From Streptomyces sp. LaPpAH-108 (lineage in GTDB: Bacteria > Actinomycetota > Actinomycetes > Streptomycetales > Streptomycetaceae): 64,000 nt of DNA. Position 1 is the first letter of the stretch; each line of letters starts with the position of its first letter. Location of the stretch: positions 735,081-799,080 of the forward strand of contig NZ_KB891987.1 of NCBI RefSeq assembly GCF_000373625.1, read 5' to 3'. The position numbers and the translations under genes are program-made. The notes beneath the pieces are model-generated. The model saw only the letters and a list, made by a program, of their open reading frames with translations, was not told the DNA's origin and did no database searches. Shown piece after piece: positions 50,082 through 58,635 of this stretch.

Positions 50082-51452
50082 ATGGAGGCGGTTCCGGCGA
50101 GAGCGCGGGCGTGCGTGGTCTGCGCCGCCCTGCTCGCCCTGCTCTGCGTCCTGCCGCTGACCGAGGGCCCGCTCACCGGCGGCTCGTACACCGGCACCTC
50201 CCTCATGGGGGCCTTCGCGTCCTGGCGGGCGCCTCTCCTGCTCGCCGCCCTGTACGCGCTCTGCGACCAGATCGTGCGCCGCCGCTTCGGCGGCACCTTC
50301 TACCCCGTGCTGCTCGCCGCGGCCTTCCTGCTCACCCCGGCCGCCGCCGCGCTGGTCCCGCTGCCCGCCGCCCTGCTCTCCCCGGTCGAGCACCCGCCCG
50401 CCCCCGCGCGCCGCCTCTGGCGGGCCGCGCGCTCCTCGCTCGCCGTCTGGGCCGCCGCGACGACCCACCGCGCGCTCGGCGGTGCCGACGCCGTCACCCA
50501 CCCCGCCTTCCCGCAGGTGCTGCTGCCCGCCGGGGCCGCCGTCCTCGCCTTCTGCCTGGTGCTCACCGTCCTGGACGGCGCGATGCTCGCGGCGGTCACG
50601 GCCGCACCCGCCTGGGGCCGGGGCGCCCTGCGCCGCACCTGGCGCGGCCCGTTCACCCACTCCCTCGCCCCGGTCGCCGTGCACGGCCTGGCCGGACTGA
50701 TGACGGCCGTCCTCTGGAAGAGCCCCTACGGCCCGGTCGCCGCCCTCCTCGTCCTGCTCCCGATGGGCGTCTCCTGCTGGGTGTTCGCCCAGTACCACCG
50801 CGAGCGCACCGCCCACCAGGCCACCATCCGCGCCCTCGTGCAGGCCGTCGACATCAAGGACGGCTACACCCGAGGCCACAGCGAGCGCGTCGGCCAGGCG
50901 TCCGTGATGATCGCCCGCGAACTCGGCATGGACGACGACCGCGTGGAGGTCCTGCGCTTCGCCGGCATCCTGCACGACGTCGGCAAGCTCGGCGTCCCCA
51001 CCCGGCTGCTGCGCAAGGACGGCCCGCTCACCCCCGAGGAACGCCGGATCATCGAGCTGCACCCCGAGTACGGCCACGAGATGGTGCGCGGCATCTCCTT
51101 CCTCGGCGAGGCCCGCGCCGCGATCCTGCACCACCACGAACGCCTCGACGGCACCGGCTACCCCTACGGCCTCGCGGGCGGCCAGATCCCCGAGTGCGCC
51201 CGGGTCGTCGCCGTCGCCGACGCCTTCGACGCGATGACCTCCACCCGTTCCTACCGCCGGGCCCGCCCCGTCGACGTCGCCGTCGCGGAACTGGAGCGGT
51301 GTGCCGGGGCCCAGTTCGACCCCCGCATGGTGACCGCGCTCGCCGCCGCCCTCAGCCGCCACGGCTGGAGCCCCGCCGTCACCTCCGACGAACCCGCCCG
51401 CCCGCAGCCGCCGAGGCAGCGCACGCACTACCGCACGGGGGCGCACCGATGA
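50082..51452 (+). CDS. Membrane-anchored HD-GYP domain protein
   Basis: This 456-residue protein has an N-terminal membrane region of about six helices (to about residue 245) and a C-terminal HD-GYP domain. The domain carries TRGHSERVG, the metal pair ILHDVGKLGVP (about 295-305), HPEYGHEMV, HHHERLDGTGYPYGL (about 349-363, complete GYP) and VADAFDAMTS. HD-GYP enzymes degrade cyclic di-nucleotides, classically c-di-GMP, which controls Streptomyces development. All key residues are present, so catalysis is plausible. Its stop overlaps the start of a 16-codon bridge ORF that leads to the second HD gene. Confidence 0.9.
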   Translation: MEAVPARARACVVCAALLALLCVLPLTEGPLTGGSYTGTSLMGAFASWRAPLLLAALYALCDQIVRRRFGGTFYPVLLAAAFLLTPAAAALVPLPAALLSPVEHPPAPARRLWRAARSSLAVWAAATTHRALGGADAVTHPAFPQVLLPAGAAVLAFCLVLTVLDGAMLAAVTAAPAWGRGALRRTWRGPFTHSLAPVAVHGLAGLMTAVLWKSPYGPVAALLVLLPMGVSCWVFAQYHRERTAHQATIRALVQAVDIKDGYTRGHSERVGQASVMIARELGMDDDRVEVLRFAGILHDVGKLGVPTRLLRKDGPLTPEERRIIELHPEYGHEMVRGISFLGEARAAILHHHERLDGTGYPYGLAGGQIPECARVVAVADAFDAMTSTRSYRRARPVDVAVAELERCAGAQFDPRMVTALAAALSRHGWSPAVTSDEPARPQPPRQRTHYRTGAHR

Positions 51453-51499
51453 CGGCGGACGCCACGACGACGTCCCGCGCGGGCCGGGGCCGCCGATGA
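51449..51499 (+). CDS. 16-codon bridge mini-ORF linking the two HD genes
   Basis: ATG 51449 overlaps the HD-GYP stop as ATGA, and its own TGA (51497-51499) overlaps the ATG of the next gene as ATGA. The peptide would be MTADATTTSRAGRGRR. A ribosome could pass from one gene to the next through this short frame, giving translational coupling over the 43-bp gap. It may be coincidental. Confidence 0.4.
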   Translation: MTADATTTSRAGRGRR

Positions 51500-52725
51500 C
51501 CGCCCTGCGGCTCATCCACGGCGCCGCCGCGCTCACCGTCGTTGCCGCGCTCGCCACCACCCTGTGGACCGGCGTCGAAGGGCGGGGCACCGCGCTCGCC
51601 TTCGGCATGCTCATAGCCGTCGGCGAACTGACCCGCTGGAGCGGCCCCGAGGCCCGGCAGACCGCGCCGCTGGGCACCGCCGGATCGCTGGCCTACGCCC
51701 TCCTCGGCGCCGACGCCGGACACCCCGCGCGGCACGGCGCCGCCCAGATCGTCACCGTCGTCCTCGCCGCCTCGCTGCTCGGCGGCGTCCCGCACATCTG
51801 GCGCGGCCGTACCCCCACGCTCGACCATCTCGCCCGCCGGGTGCTGACCGTCGGCTTCGCCGCCGTCTGCTTCCAGCCGCTCTACGCCCGGGGCACGTTC
51901 GCCCACTGGGACGGCCCCGCCTACGCCCTGCTGCTCGTCGCCCTCATCGCGCTGACCGCGCTGTGCGACACCGTGCTGGCCGCCGCCCTCGCCCACTCCC
52001 GGGCCCGCTGGCCCTTCGGCCCGCTGCTGCGCGAGGAGTTGCGCGGACTGCTCGGCATCGGCTCGGCCGTGTGCGCCACCGGCGCGGTGATGGCGCTCGC
52101 CGTGGCCGTGGTCGGACTGTGGGCGCTCCCGGTGTTCTGTCTGCCGCTGCTGCTGACCCAGCTCTCCGTGCGCCGGTACGCGGCCGTGCGCGCCACCTAC
52201 CGGCAGACCATCGCCTCCCTCGCCCGCGCCACCGAGATCGCCGGGTACACCCCCGCCGGGCACGCCCGCCGCGTCGCCACCCTCAGCCTCGCCGTCGGCC
52301 GCGACCTGGGGCTGACCGGACCCGAGCTGACCGTCCTGGAGTACGCGGCGCTGATGCACGACATCGGCCAGCTCAGCCTGGTCGACCCGGTGCGGGCCGG
52401 GGCCACGGCGGTGCTGCCGCGCCGGGAGCAGCGGCGCATCGCCCTGCTCGGCGGCGCGGTCGTCCGGCAGACCGGGGTGGCCCCGGCGGTCGCGGTGGTG
52501 GTCGAGCGGCAGGCCGACCCGTACCGGGAGCAGCCGCTGGCCGCCCGGATCGTGCGGGCCGTGAACGCGTACGAGGAGAAGGCGCGCGACGCCGGACCGG
52601 AGGGGCCGCTGCGCGCGCTGGAGGAGCTTCGCCTCGCCACCGGCGGGGACTACGCTCCGGAGGTGGTGGAGGCGCTTGCGCGCGTCCTGTCCCGTGACTG
52701 TCTGCTTCTGCCGGTCGCCGGGTAA
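51496..52725 (+). CDS. Membrane protein with a degenerate HD domain
   Basis: This 409-residue relative of its upstream neighbour has about six N-terminal helices (to about 240) and an HD-like domain with GHARRVATLSLAVG and LMHDIGQLSLV (about 287-297). The metal-binding HD pair is kept, but the GYP loop is missing: the region reads VERQADPYREQPLAA instead of HHERxDGxGYP. It is therefore probably not a c-di-GMP hydrolase, and may act as a regulatory partner of the HD-GYP protein or on another substrate. Confidence 0.85.
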   Translation: MTALRLIHGAAALTVVAALATTLWTGVEGRGTALAFGMLIAVGELTRWSGPEARQTAPLGTAGSLAYALLGADAGHPARHGAAQIVTVVLAASLLGGVPHIWRGRTPTLDHLARRVLTVGFAAVCFQPLYARGTFAHWDGPAYALLLVALIALTALCDTVLAAALAHSRARWPFGPLLREELRGLLGIGSAVCATGAVMALAVAVVGLWALPVFCLPLLLTQLSVRRYAAVRATYRQTIASLARATEIAGYTPAGHARRVATLSLAVGRDLGLTGPELTVLEYAALMHDIGQLSLVDPVRAGATAVLPRREQRRIALLGGAVVRQTGVAPAVAVVVERQADPYREQPLAARIVRAVNAYEEKARDAGPEGPLRALEELRLATGGDYAPEVVEALARVLSRDCLLLPVAG

Positions 52726-52836
52726 CCGATGGGTAATGAGCGGCCGTCCCTTCGCACGTGGTTGGATGCGAGGGAGAGGGTGTCCGGGGGCACAAGCCAG
52801 CCCACTGTGCGGAACTGGAACTGGCAGGCGGGAATC

Positions 52837-53817
52837 GTGAGGATCTTCGGCAAGGGACGGAACCGGCCCTCCGCCTCCTGGCGGCAGGCCACCGACCGGG
52901 CGTTCACCCTGATCGGTGACGGGCGGTACGAGGACGCGGGCGAACTGCTGACCCGCGCCGCCGATCTCGAACCCTGGCTGGCCGAGTCCTGGTTCAACCT
53001 CGCCCTGCTGCACAAGTTCCGGCACGACTGGGAGCAGGCCCGCGCCGCAGGACTGCGCGCCGTGGCCCTCCTCGACCGCGAGACCGGCGCCCCCGACTGG
53101 TGGAACGTCGGCATCGCCGCCACCGCCCTCCAGGACTGGCCGCTGGCCCGCCGCGCCTGGCAGGCCTACGGCCTCAAGGTCCCCGGCGGCTCCGCCGTGC
53201 CCGGCGAACCGCTCGGCATGGAGCTGGGCAGCGCGGCCGTACGGCTCTCTCCCGAGGGCGAGGCCGAGGTGGTCTGGGGCCGCAGGCTGGACCCCGCGCG
53301 CATCGAGGTGCTGTCCATCCCGCTGCCCTCCTCGGGGCGCCGCTGGGGCGAGGTCGTCCTGCACGACGGCGTTCCGCACGGTGAGCGCACCACGTCCGCC
53401 GGGCACTCCTACCCGGTCTTCGACGAGATCGAGCTGTGGGCGCCCTCGCCCGTGCCGACCTGGGTGGTCCTCCTGGAGGCGGCGACGGAGGCGGACCGGG
53501 ACGCGCTGGAGCAGCTGGCCGCGGACGCGGGGTTCGCGGCGGAGGACTGGTCGTCCTCGGTGCGGCTGCTGTGCCGGATGTGCTCGGAGTCGCGCATGCC
53601 GTCGGACGAGGGCGAGGGGATACATCTCGATCCGCACGATCACAGTGAGCCGGGGCATCCGGGGCCGTTGGGGCATCGGACGGACGGGCGGCTGTGGGTG
53701 CCGGAGAGGGAGTGCGGGGTGGCTGCGCCTGCCTCGCTCGTGCGGGGGTTGTTGGACGGGTGGGTTGCGGACAGTCCGGATTCGCGGGACTGGCGGGATC
53801 TCGAAGAGGTGTGCTGA
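52837..53817 (+). CDS. Tetratricopeptide-repeat protein
   Basis: From the GTG at 52837 this is a 326-residue cytoplasmic protein. The N-terminal third has TPR helices (ATDRAFTLIGDGRYEDAGELLTRAADLEPWLAESWFNLALLHKFRHDWEQA, about 16-67). The remainder is a conserved-looking mixed domain of unknown type, with WGRRLDPARIEVLSIPLPSSGRRWGE and a cysteine pair RLLCRMCSE. The frame is open back to ATG 52729, but those codons lack the usual third-position GC bias and look non-coding. The last 100 bp are also less biased. Confidence 0.75.
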   Translation: MRIFGKGRNRPSASWRQATDRAFTLIGDGRYEDAGELLTRAADLEPWLAESWFNLALLHKFRHDWEQARAAGLRAVALLDRETGAPDWWNVGIAATALQDWPLARRAWQAYGLKVPGGSAVPGEPLGMELGSAAVRLSPEGEAEVVWGRRLDPARIEVLSIPLPSSGRRWGEVVLHDGVPHGERTTSAGHSYPVFDEIELWAPSPVPTWVVLLEAATEADRDALEQLAADAGFAAEDWSSSVRLLCRMCSESRMPSDEGEGIHLDPHDHSEPGHPGPLGHRTDGRLWVPERECGVAAPASLVRGLLDGWVADSPDSRDWRDLEEVC

Positions 53818-53828
53818 GCGCCGGGGCC

Positions 53829-53880
53829 GGGTGCGGGTTCGTTGTGGTTGATCGCGCAGTTCCCCGCGCCCCTGGGGAGT
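53829..53880. repeat. Streptomyces interspersed intergenic repeat (SIRE-like, GTTCCCCGCGCCCCT type)
   Basis: The sequence containing GTTGTGGTTGATCGCGCAG and TTCCCCGCGCCCCTGGGG, between the TPR gene and def, matches a short repeat I recall at many intergenic sites in Streptomyces genomes. GGGGAGT/...CCCC and GCGCGG-type self-complementarity allow a hairpin. The role is unknown. Confidence 0.55.
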
Positions 53881-53943
53881 GCGATCCACGTAGGCTGTAT
53901 CAGCAATCTCTCTCGTGGTTTTTAAGGAAGGCGTACGTCGGTC

Positions 53944-54594
53944 ATGGCTCAGCAGGACACCGATCAGCAGCACGCGGGCGTGCTTCCCGTCGACGACGAG
54001 GGTTATGTCGTCGACACGGAGGACTGCGAGGAGCGTGAGCTGGCCTGGCGCGAGCGCGGGACCTCGCGGCCGATCACGGTCGTCGGCAACCCGGTGCTGC
54101 ACAAGGAGTGCGCCGACGTCACCGAGTTCGGCCCCGAGCTGGAGCAGCTGGTCGCGGACATGTTCGCCAGCCAGCACACCGCCGAGGGCGTGGGCCTGGC
54201 CGCCAACCAGATCGGCGTGGACCTGAAGGTCTTCGTCTACGACTGCCCGGACGACGAGGGCGTGCGCCACACCGGCGTGGTCTGCAACCCCAAGCTCGTA
54301 GAGCTGCCCGCCACCGCGCGCCGTCTGGACGACAGCAACGAGGGCTGCCTCTCCGTGCCGACGGCGTACGCCCCGCTCGCGCGCCCGGACTACGCCGAGG
54401 TGACCGGCCAGGACGAGAAGGGCAACCCGGTCAAGGTGCGCGGCACCGGGTACTTCGCCCGCTGCCTCCAGCACGAGACGGACCACCTGTACGGCTATCT
54501 GTACATCGACCGGCTGTCCAAGCGTGACCGCAAGGACGCGCTGCGGCAGATGGCCGAGAACGAGCCACGCTACCCCGTGGTCGCCAACGACTGA
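53944..54594 (+). CDS. def: Peptide deformylase
   Basis: This 216-residue metalloenzyme removes the formyl group from nascent proteins. All three motifs are present: [10 protein letters not shown] (about 82-91, G-x-G-x-A-A-x-Q), EGCLSVP (about 133-139, metal-ligand Cys) and QHETDHL (His177-Glu-Thr-Asp-His181). An N-terminal extension of about 35 acidic residues precedes the core, as in other streptomycete type I deformylases. AAGGAAG lies upstream of the ATG. Confidence 0.95.
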   Translation: MAQQDTDQQHAGVLPVDDEGYVVDTEDCEERELAWRERGTSRPITVVGNPVLHKECADVTEFGPELEQLVADMFASQHTAEGVGLAANQIGVDLKVFVYDCPDDEGVRHTGVVCNPKLVELPATARRLDDSNEGCLSVPTAYAPLARPDYAEVTGQDEKGNPVKVRGTGYFARCLQHETDHLYGYLYIDRLSKRDRKDALRQMAENEPRYPVVAND

Positions 54595-54635
54595 TCAGGC
54601 CGCCGGAGCACCCGGCGACCGTACGAGACCAGCCA

Positions 54636-54673
54636 CGACGCCCGGTCGGGAGTGATCCCGGCCGGGCGTCGTT
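54636..54673 (+). terminator. Terminator after def
   Basis: ACGACGCCCGG (54636-54646) pairs with CCGGGCGTCGT (54663-54673), with an inner GGGA/TCCC pairing, followed by TCATTTGTT. Confidence 0.85.
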
Positions 54674-54840
54674 CATTTGTTCGCCGTAAGAATCCCGGCG
54701 ACTTGGGGTGGTGAAAGAAGCAAATCCGTTCCCCAGACGGTCAGTTGTGGTGCTGAATGGGGAGTGTGGGGATACGCGACGGCGCACACCCGGCACAGCA
54801 GGGAGGGGTATGCGCCCTGGCGGCTGAGAGGGGACTGTTC

Positions 54841-55923
54841 GTGCACACTTTCTCACGCGACACCACGACACCGACCACGATCGCCGTACCACCGTCTCTC
54901 GCCCTTCCGTTGGTCGAGGACGCCTTTCCCCGGCAGCTCCATCCGTATTGGCCAAAGCTTCAGGAGAACACCCGGCGCTGGCTCCTGGAAAAACGGCTCA
55001 TGCCCGCCGACAAGGTGCGCGAGTACGCCGACGGCCTGTGCTACACGGACCTCATGGCGGGGTACTACCTCGGCGCCCCCGACGAGGTGCTTCAGGCGAT
55101 CGCGGACTACAGCGCCTGGTTCTTCGTCTGGGACGACCGGCACGACCGCGACATCGTCCACGGCCGCCCCGGCGACTGGCGGCGGCTGCGCCACCGGCTG
55201 CACACCGCGCTCGACGCCCCGGCGTCCCATCTGCACCACGAGGACGCACTGGTCGCCGGGTTCGCGGACAGTGTGCTGCGGCTCTACTCGTTCCTGCCGT
55301 CCACCTGGAACCAGCGGTTCGCCCGGCACTTCCACGAGGTGATCGAGGCGTACGACCGCGAGTTCCGCAACCGGACCGAGGGCCGGGTGCCGGGCGTCGA
55401 GGAATATCTCGCGCTGCGGCGGCTCACCTTCGCCCACTGGATATGGACGGATCTGCTGGAGCCGAGCGCGGGATGCGAACTCCCGGATTCCGTACGGAAG
55501 AACCCGGATTACCGCCGGGCGGCGCTGCTCAGCCAGGAATTCGCCGCCTGGTACAACGACCTCTGCTCACTGCCGAAGGAAATAGCGGGGGACGAGGTCC
55601 ACAATCTCGGCATCAGTCTCGTCACGCATGAGGGACTGAAACTCGAAGAGGCCGTCGACGAACTCCGGCGGCGCGTCGAGGAATGCGTCCGGGAATTCAT
55701 CGAAGCGGAGCGCGCCGCCCTGCGGTTCGCCGACACGCTCGACGACGGAACCGTACGCGGCAAGGAATTGAGCGACGCCGTGCGCATGTGCGTCGGCAAT
55801 ATGCGCAACTGGTTCAGCACCGTCTACTGGTTCCACCACGAGTCCGGCCGCTACATGGTCGACAGCTGGGACGACCGGTCCACGCCCCCTTACGTCAACA
55901 ACGAAGCGGCAGGTGAGAAATGA
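54841..55923 (+). CDS. Epi-isozizaene synthase (class I sesquiterpene cyclase)
   Basis: This 360-residue cyclase converts farnesyl diphosphate to epi-isozizaene, precursor of the antibiotic albaflavenone. The aspartate-rich motif is DDRHD (Asp98, Asp99, Arg100, His101, Asp102), the distinctive form of S. coelicolor EIZS. The NSE motif is NDLCSLPKE (Asn239-Glu247), and the RY pair lies in [11 protein letters not shown] at the end. Length and sequence closely match the 361-residue S. coelicolor enzyme. GTG 54841 follows GAGAGGGGA. The stop overlaps the P450 start (ATGA). I saw no TTA codon, so direct bldA control is not indicated. Confidence 0.95.
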   Translation: MHTFSRDTTTPTTIAVPPSLALPLVEDAFPRQLHPYWPKLQENTRRWLLEKRLMPADKVREYADGLCYTDLMAGYYLGAPDEVLQAIADYSAWFFVWDDRHDRDIVHGRPGDWRRLRHRLHTALDAPASHLHHEDALVAGFADSVLRLYSFLPSTWNQRFARHFHEVIEAYDREFRNRTEGRVPGVEEYLALRRLTFAHWIWTDLLEPSAGCELPDSVRKNPDYRRAALLSQEFAAWYNDLCSLPKEIAGDEVHNLGISLVTHEGLKLEEAVDELRRRVEECVREFIEAERAALRFADTLDDGTVRGKELSDAVRMCVGNMRNWFSTVYWFHHESGRYMVDSWDDRSTPPYVNNEAAGEK

Positions 55924-57290
55924 CCGTCGAGTCCGTCAACCCCGAGACGCGAGAGGCCGCGGAACTCCGTGAGCCACCCTTCGCCGGAGGTGCCGTCCCG
56001 GTGCTCGGGCACGGCCTGAAACTGGCCCGTGACCCGCTCGCGTTCATGGCGCAACTGCGCGACCACGGCGAGGTCGTGCGCCTCAAACTCGGCCCCAAGA
56101 CGGTGTACGCCGTCACCGCTCCGGCGCTCACCGGCGCACTCGCGCTCAGCCCCGACTACAAGATCGACGGACCGGTCTGGGAGTCCCTGGAGGGCCTGCT
56201 CGGCAAACAGGGCGTGGCCACCGCCAACGGCCCCGTGCACCGCCGCCAGCGGCGCACCATCCAGCCCGCGTTCCGCATGGCCGCGATACCCGCCTACGGC
56301 CCGATCATGGAGGAGGAGGCGCACGCGCTGACCGAGCGCTGGCGCCCCGGCGAGCCCGTCGACGCCACCTCCGAGTCCTTCCGGGTCGCGGTGCGCATCG
56401 CGGCCCGCTGCCTGCTGCGCGGGCAGTACATGGACGAGCGCGCGGAACGGCTCAGCACCGACCTCGCCACCGTCTTCCGGGGCATGTACCGCCGTATGGT
56501 GCTGCCGCTCGGGCCGCTCTACCGGCTGCCGTTCCCGGCCAACCGGGAATTCAACCGGGCCCTGGCCGATCTGCATCTCCTGGTGGACGAGATCGTCACG
56601 GAGCGGCGCGCCTCCGGTCAAAAGCCGGACGATTTGCTGACGGCTTTGCTGGACGCCAAGGACGACAATGGCGATCCCATCAGCGAGCAGGAGATCCACG
56701 ACCAGGTCGTCGCGATACTGACACCCGGAAGCGAAACCGTGGCTTCCACGATCATGTGGCTGCTCCAGATCCTCGCGGACCATCCGGAACACGCCGAGAA
56801 GGTGCGTGCGGAAGTTGAATCCGTAACCGGAGGCGCGCCGGTCGGATTCGAGCACGTGCGCCGGCTCACGCACACCAACAATGTCGTCGTCGAGGCGCTC
56901 CGACTGCGCCCCGCCGTATGGATATTGACGCGGCGTGCGCTGACCGACACCACGCTCGGGGACTATCGCATTCCGGAGGGGGCGGACATCATCTACAGCC
57001 CCTACGCCATTCAGCGCGATCACCGCTCCTACGCCCGCCACCTCGACTTCGATCCCGACCGGTGGCTGCCGGAGCGGGCCGCCGAGGTGCCGAAGTACGC
57101 GATGAGCCCGTTCAGCGTCGGCAACCGCAAGTGCCCGAGCGACCACTTCTCCATGGCGCAGCTGAGCCTGATCGTGGCGGCGATCTCGGCGAAGTACCGG
57201 TTCCGTCAGGTCGAGGACTCGGACGCCACCACCCGGGTGGGCATCACCCTGCGTCCGCACCGGCTGCTGGTCGAGCCCGTGGAGTGGTGA
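55920..57290 (+). CDS. cyp170A1: Cytochrome P450 CYP170 family (albaflavenone synthase)
   Basis: CYP170A1 oxidises epi-isozizaene in two allylic steps to albaflavenone. The 456-residue P450 has the I-helix segment [14 protein letters not shown] (about 262-275), the ExxR in VEALRLRP and the haem loop [11 protein letters not shown] with axial Cys405. The S. coelicolor protein also has a second, terpene-synthase activity making farnesene, which needs a DDxxT-type motif. Here DDLLT is present at Asp237-Thr241. It is coupled to the cyclase gene by a 4-bp overlap. Confidence 0.95.
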   Translation: MTVESVNPETREAAELREPPFAGGAVPVLGHGLKLARDPLAFMAQLRDHGEVVRLKLGPKTVYAVTAPALTGALALSPDYKIDGPVWESLEGLLGKQGVATANGPVHRRQRRTIQPAFRMAAIPAYGPIMEEEAHALTERWRPGEPVDATSESFRVAVRIAARCLLRGQYMDERAERLSTDLATVFRGMYRRMVLPLGPLYRLPFPANREFNRALADLHLLVDEIVTERRASGQKPDDLLTALLDAKDDNGDPISEQEIHDQVVAILTPGSETVASTIMWLLQILADHPEHAEKVRAEVESVTGGAPVGFEHVRRLTHTNNVVVEALRLRPAVWILTRRALTDTTLGDYRIPEGADIIYSPYAIQRDHRSYARHLDFDPDRWLPERAAEVPKYAMSPFSVGNRKCPSDHFSMAQLSLIVAAISAKYRFRQVEDSDATTRVGITLRPHRLLVEPVEW

Positions 57291-57318
57291 GGAGCGACGC
57301 GTCAGGACCGGCGTGCGG

Positions 57319-58281
57319 TCAGGCGGCCTCGGGGCCCCGGAACGCACGCCGGTAGGCGTTCGGGGTGGTGCCGAGCGCCCGGACGAACTGGTGGCGCAGC
57401 GCGGCGGCGGTGCCGAACCCGGCCCGCCAGGCGATCGAGTCCACCGTCTCGTCCGTCCCCTCCAGCAACCGCTGGGCCAGCAGCACCCGTTGGCGCAGGA
57501 TCCAGCGGTACGGGGTGGTGCCGGTCTCCTGCTGGAAGCGGCGGGCGAAGGTGCGCGGGGACATGTGGGCGCGGGCGGCGAGCTGCTCGACGGTGACCTC
57601 CTCGTCCAGGTGGGCCTCCATCCACACCAGGACCTCGCCCACGGTGTCGCAGGGGCCCTTGGGCAGCGGGCGCTCGATGTACTGGGCCTGGCCGCCGTCC
57701 CGGTGCGGGGGCACCACCATCCGCCGGGCGATCTTGTTGGCGACCTCGGGGCCCTGTTCCTTGCGGACGATGTGGAGGCAGGCGTCGATCCCCGCGGCCG
57801 TGCCCGCTGAGGTGATCAGCGGGTCCTCGTCCACGTAGAGCACATCGGGCTCGACGGTGACCCGGGGGTGGCGCCGGGTGAGCTGGTCGGCGTGGCGCCA
57901 GTGCACCGCGCAGCGGCGGCCGTCGAGGAGTCCGGCCGCGGCCAGCACGAAGACGCCCGAGCAGACGCTGAGCACCCGGGTACCGCGCGCGACGGCGCGG
58001 CACAGGGCGTCGAGCAGCTCGGGCGGGTAGTCGCGCTCCGCGTAGGTCTCGCCGGCCGGGACGGCGATCAGGTCGGCCTCCTCCAGCCGCTCCAGACCGA
58101 GCGGGGTGGAGACGGTGAAGCCGCAGTGGGTGGAGAGGGTCGGGCCCTCCGCCGAGACCACGGCGAAGTCGTAGACCGGCAGACCCTCCTCGCTGCGGTC
58201 GACGCCGAACACCTCGCACACCACGCCCAGCTCGAAGGGGTGGACCCCGTCGAGCAGTACGGCCGCCACGTTCTTCAGCAT
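57319..58281 (-). CDS. nrdS: GATase1-like AraC-family regulator (NrdS/GlxA type)
   Basis: This 320-residue protein has an N-terminal DJ-1/PfpI-like domain (AAVLLDGVHPFELGVVCEVFG, then VLSVCSGVFVLAAAGLLDGR with the nucleophile-elbow cysteine near 107) and a C-terminal AraC helix-turn-helix pair (TVEQLAARAHMSPRTFARRFQQETG, about 225-250, and a second near 275-300). In S. coelicolor the gene after nrdAB is nrdS, an AraC-like regulator co-transcribed with the class Ia ribonucleotide reductase. Position and type agree here, although a 266-bp gap separates it from nrdB. Confidence 0.8.
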   Translation of the reverse strand: MLKNVAAVLLDGVHPFELGVVCEVFGVDRSEEGLPVYDFAVVSAEGPTLSTHCGFTVSTPLGLERLEEADLIAVPAGETYAERDYPPELLDALCRAVARGTRVLSVCSGVFVLAAAGLLDGRRCAVHWRHADQLTRRHPRVTVEPDVLYVDEDPLITSAGTAAGIDACLHIVRKEQGPEVANKIARRMVVPPHRDGGQAQYIERPLPKGPCDTVGEVLVWMEAHLDEEVTVEQLAARAHMSPRTFARRFQQETGTTPYRWILRQRVLLAQRLLEGTDETVDSIAWRAGFGTAAALRHQFVRALGTTPNAYRRAFRGPEAA

Positions 58282-58374
58282 GCTGCCAGTGTGCCTCGCG
58301 GCTGGCAGTAAATCGAGGGTGCGCGGCAGTCCTGCCAGTGCCCGTCAGGAGTGAACCGCAGGACAGTGGTGTCC

Positions 58375-58635
58375 ATGAACGGAAACCAGATCGAAGGTCT
58401 CATCGGAATGGCCGCCACTCTCGGCATCCTGGTCCTCCTGGTCCTGCCCTCGGTGATCGGCATCGTGCGCGACCGGCGCGTCGACCGACAGCTCGGGCAG
58501 GCCCAGGAGGACCGGGAACGCCTGGCGGCGCCCGGGAGAAGGGAGACTCAGAAGTCCTCGTCCAGGTCCACGGTGCCCTCCACCGCGACCTGGTACGCCG
58601 ACGGGCGGCGCTCGAAGAAGTTCGTCAGCTCCTGA
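58375..58635 (+). CDS. Small single-pass membrane protein overlapping nrdB antisense
   Basis: From ATG 58375 the frame encodes 86 residues, with one hydrophobic helix (GMAATLGILVLLVLPSVIGIV, in two parts GMAATLGILVLL and VLPSVIGIV) followed by a charged amphipathic segment (RDRRVDRQLGQAQEDRERL). The last 88 bp run antisense to the 3' end of nrdB and encode a Ser-rich tail that looks unselected. The first 55 residues have normal codon use. It is plausible as a real small gene between nrdB and nrdS, in opposite orientation. Confidence 0.45.
   Translation: MNGNQIEGLIGMAATLGILVLLVLPSVIGIVRDRRVDRQLGQAQEDRERLAAPGRRETQKSSSRSTVPSTATWYADGRRSKKFVSS

Noticed and set aside
52831..52860. GGGAAT as a sigma-R -35 before the TPR gene
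   Set aside because: At 18 nt downstream the bases are GGG, not GTT, and the motif overlaps the likely start codon.
53818..53943. Sigma-R control of peptide deformylase
   Set aside because: GGGGAGT is followed 16-17 nt later by GTA, not GGGAAT-N18-GTT, so the consensus is not met.
54841..57290. bldA (TTA codon) control of the terpene genes
   Set aside because: I found TTA only out of frame (for example GAT TAC, CCT TAC), so there is no direct sign of bldA dependence in these two genes.
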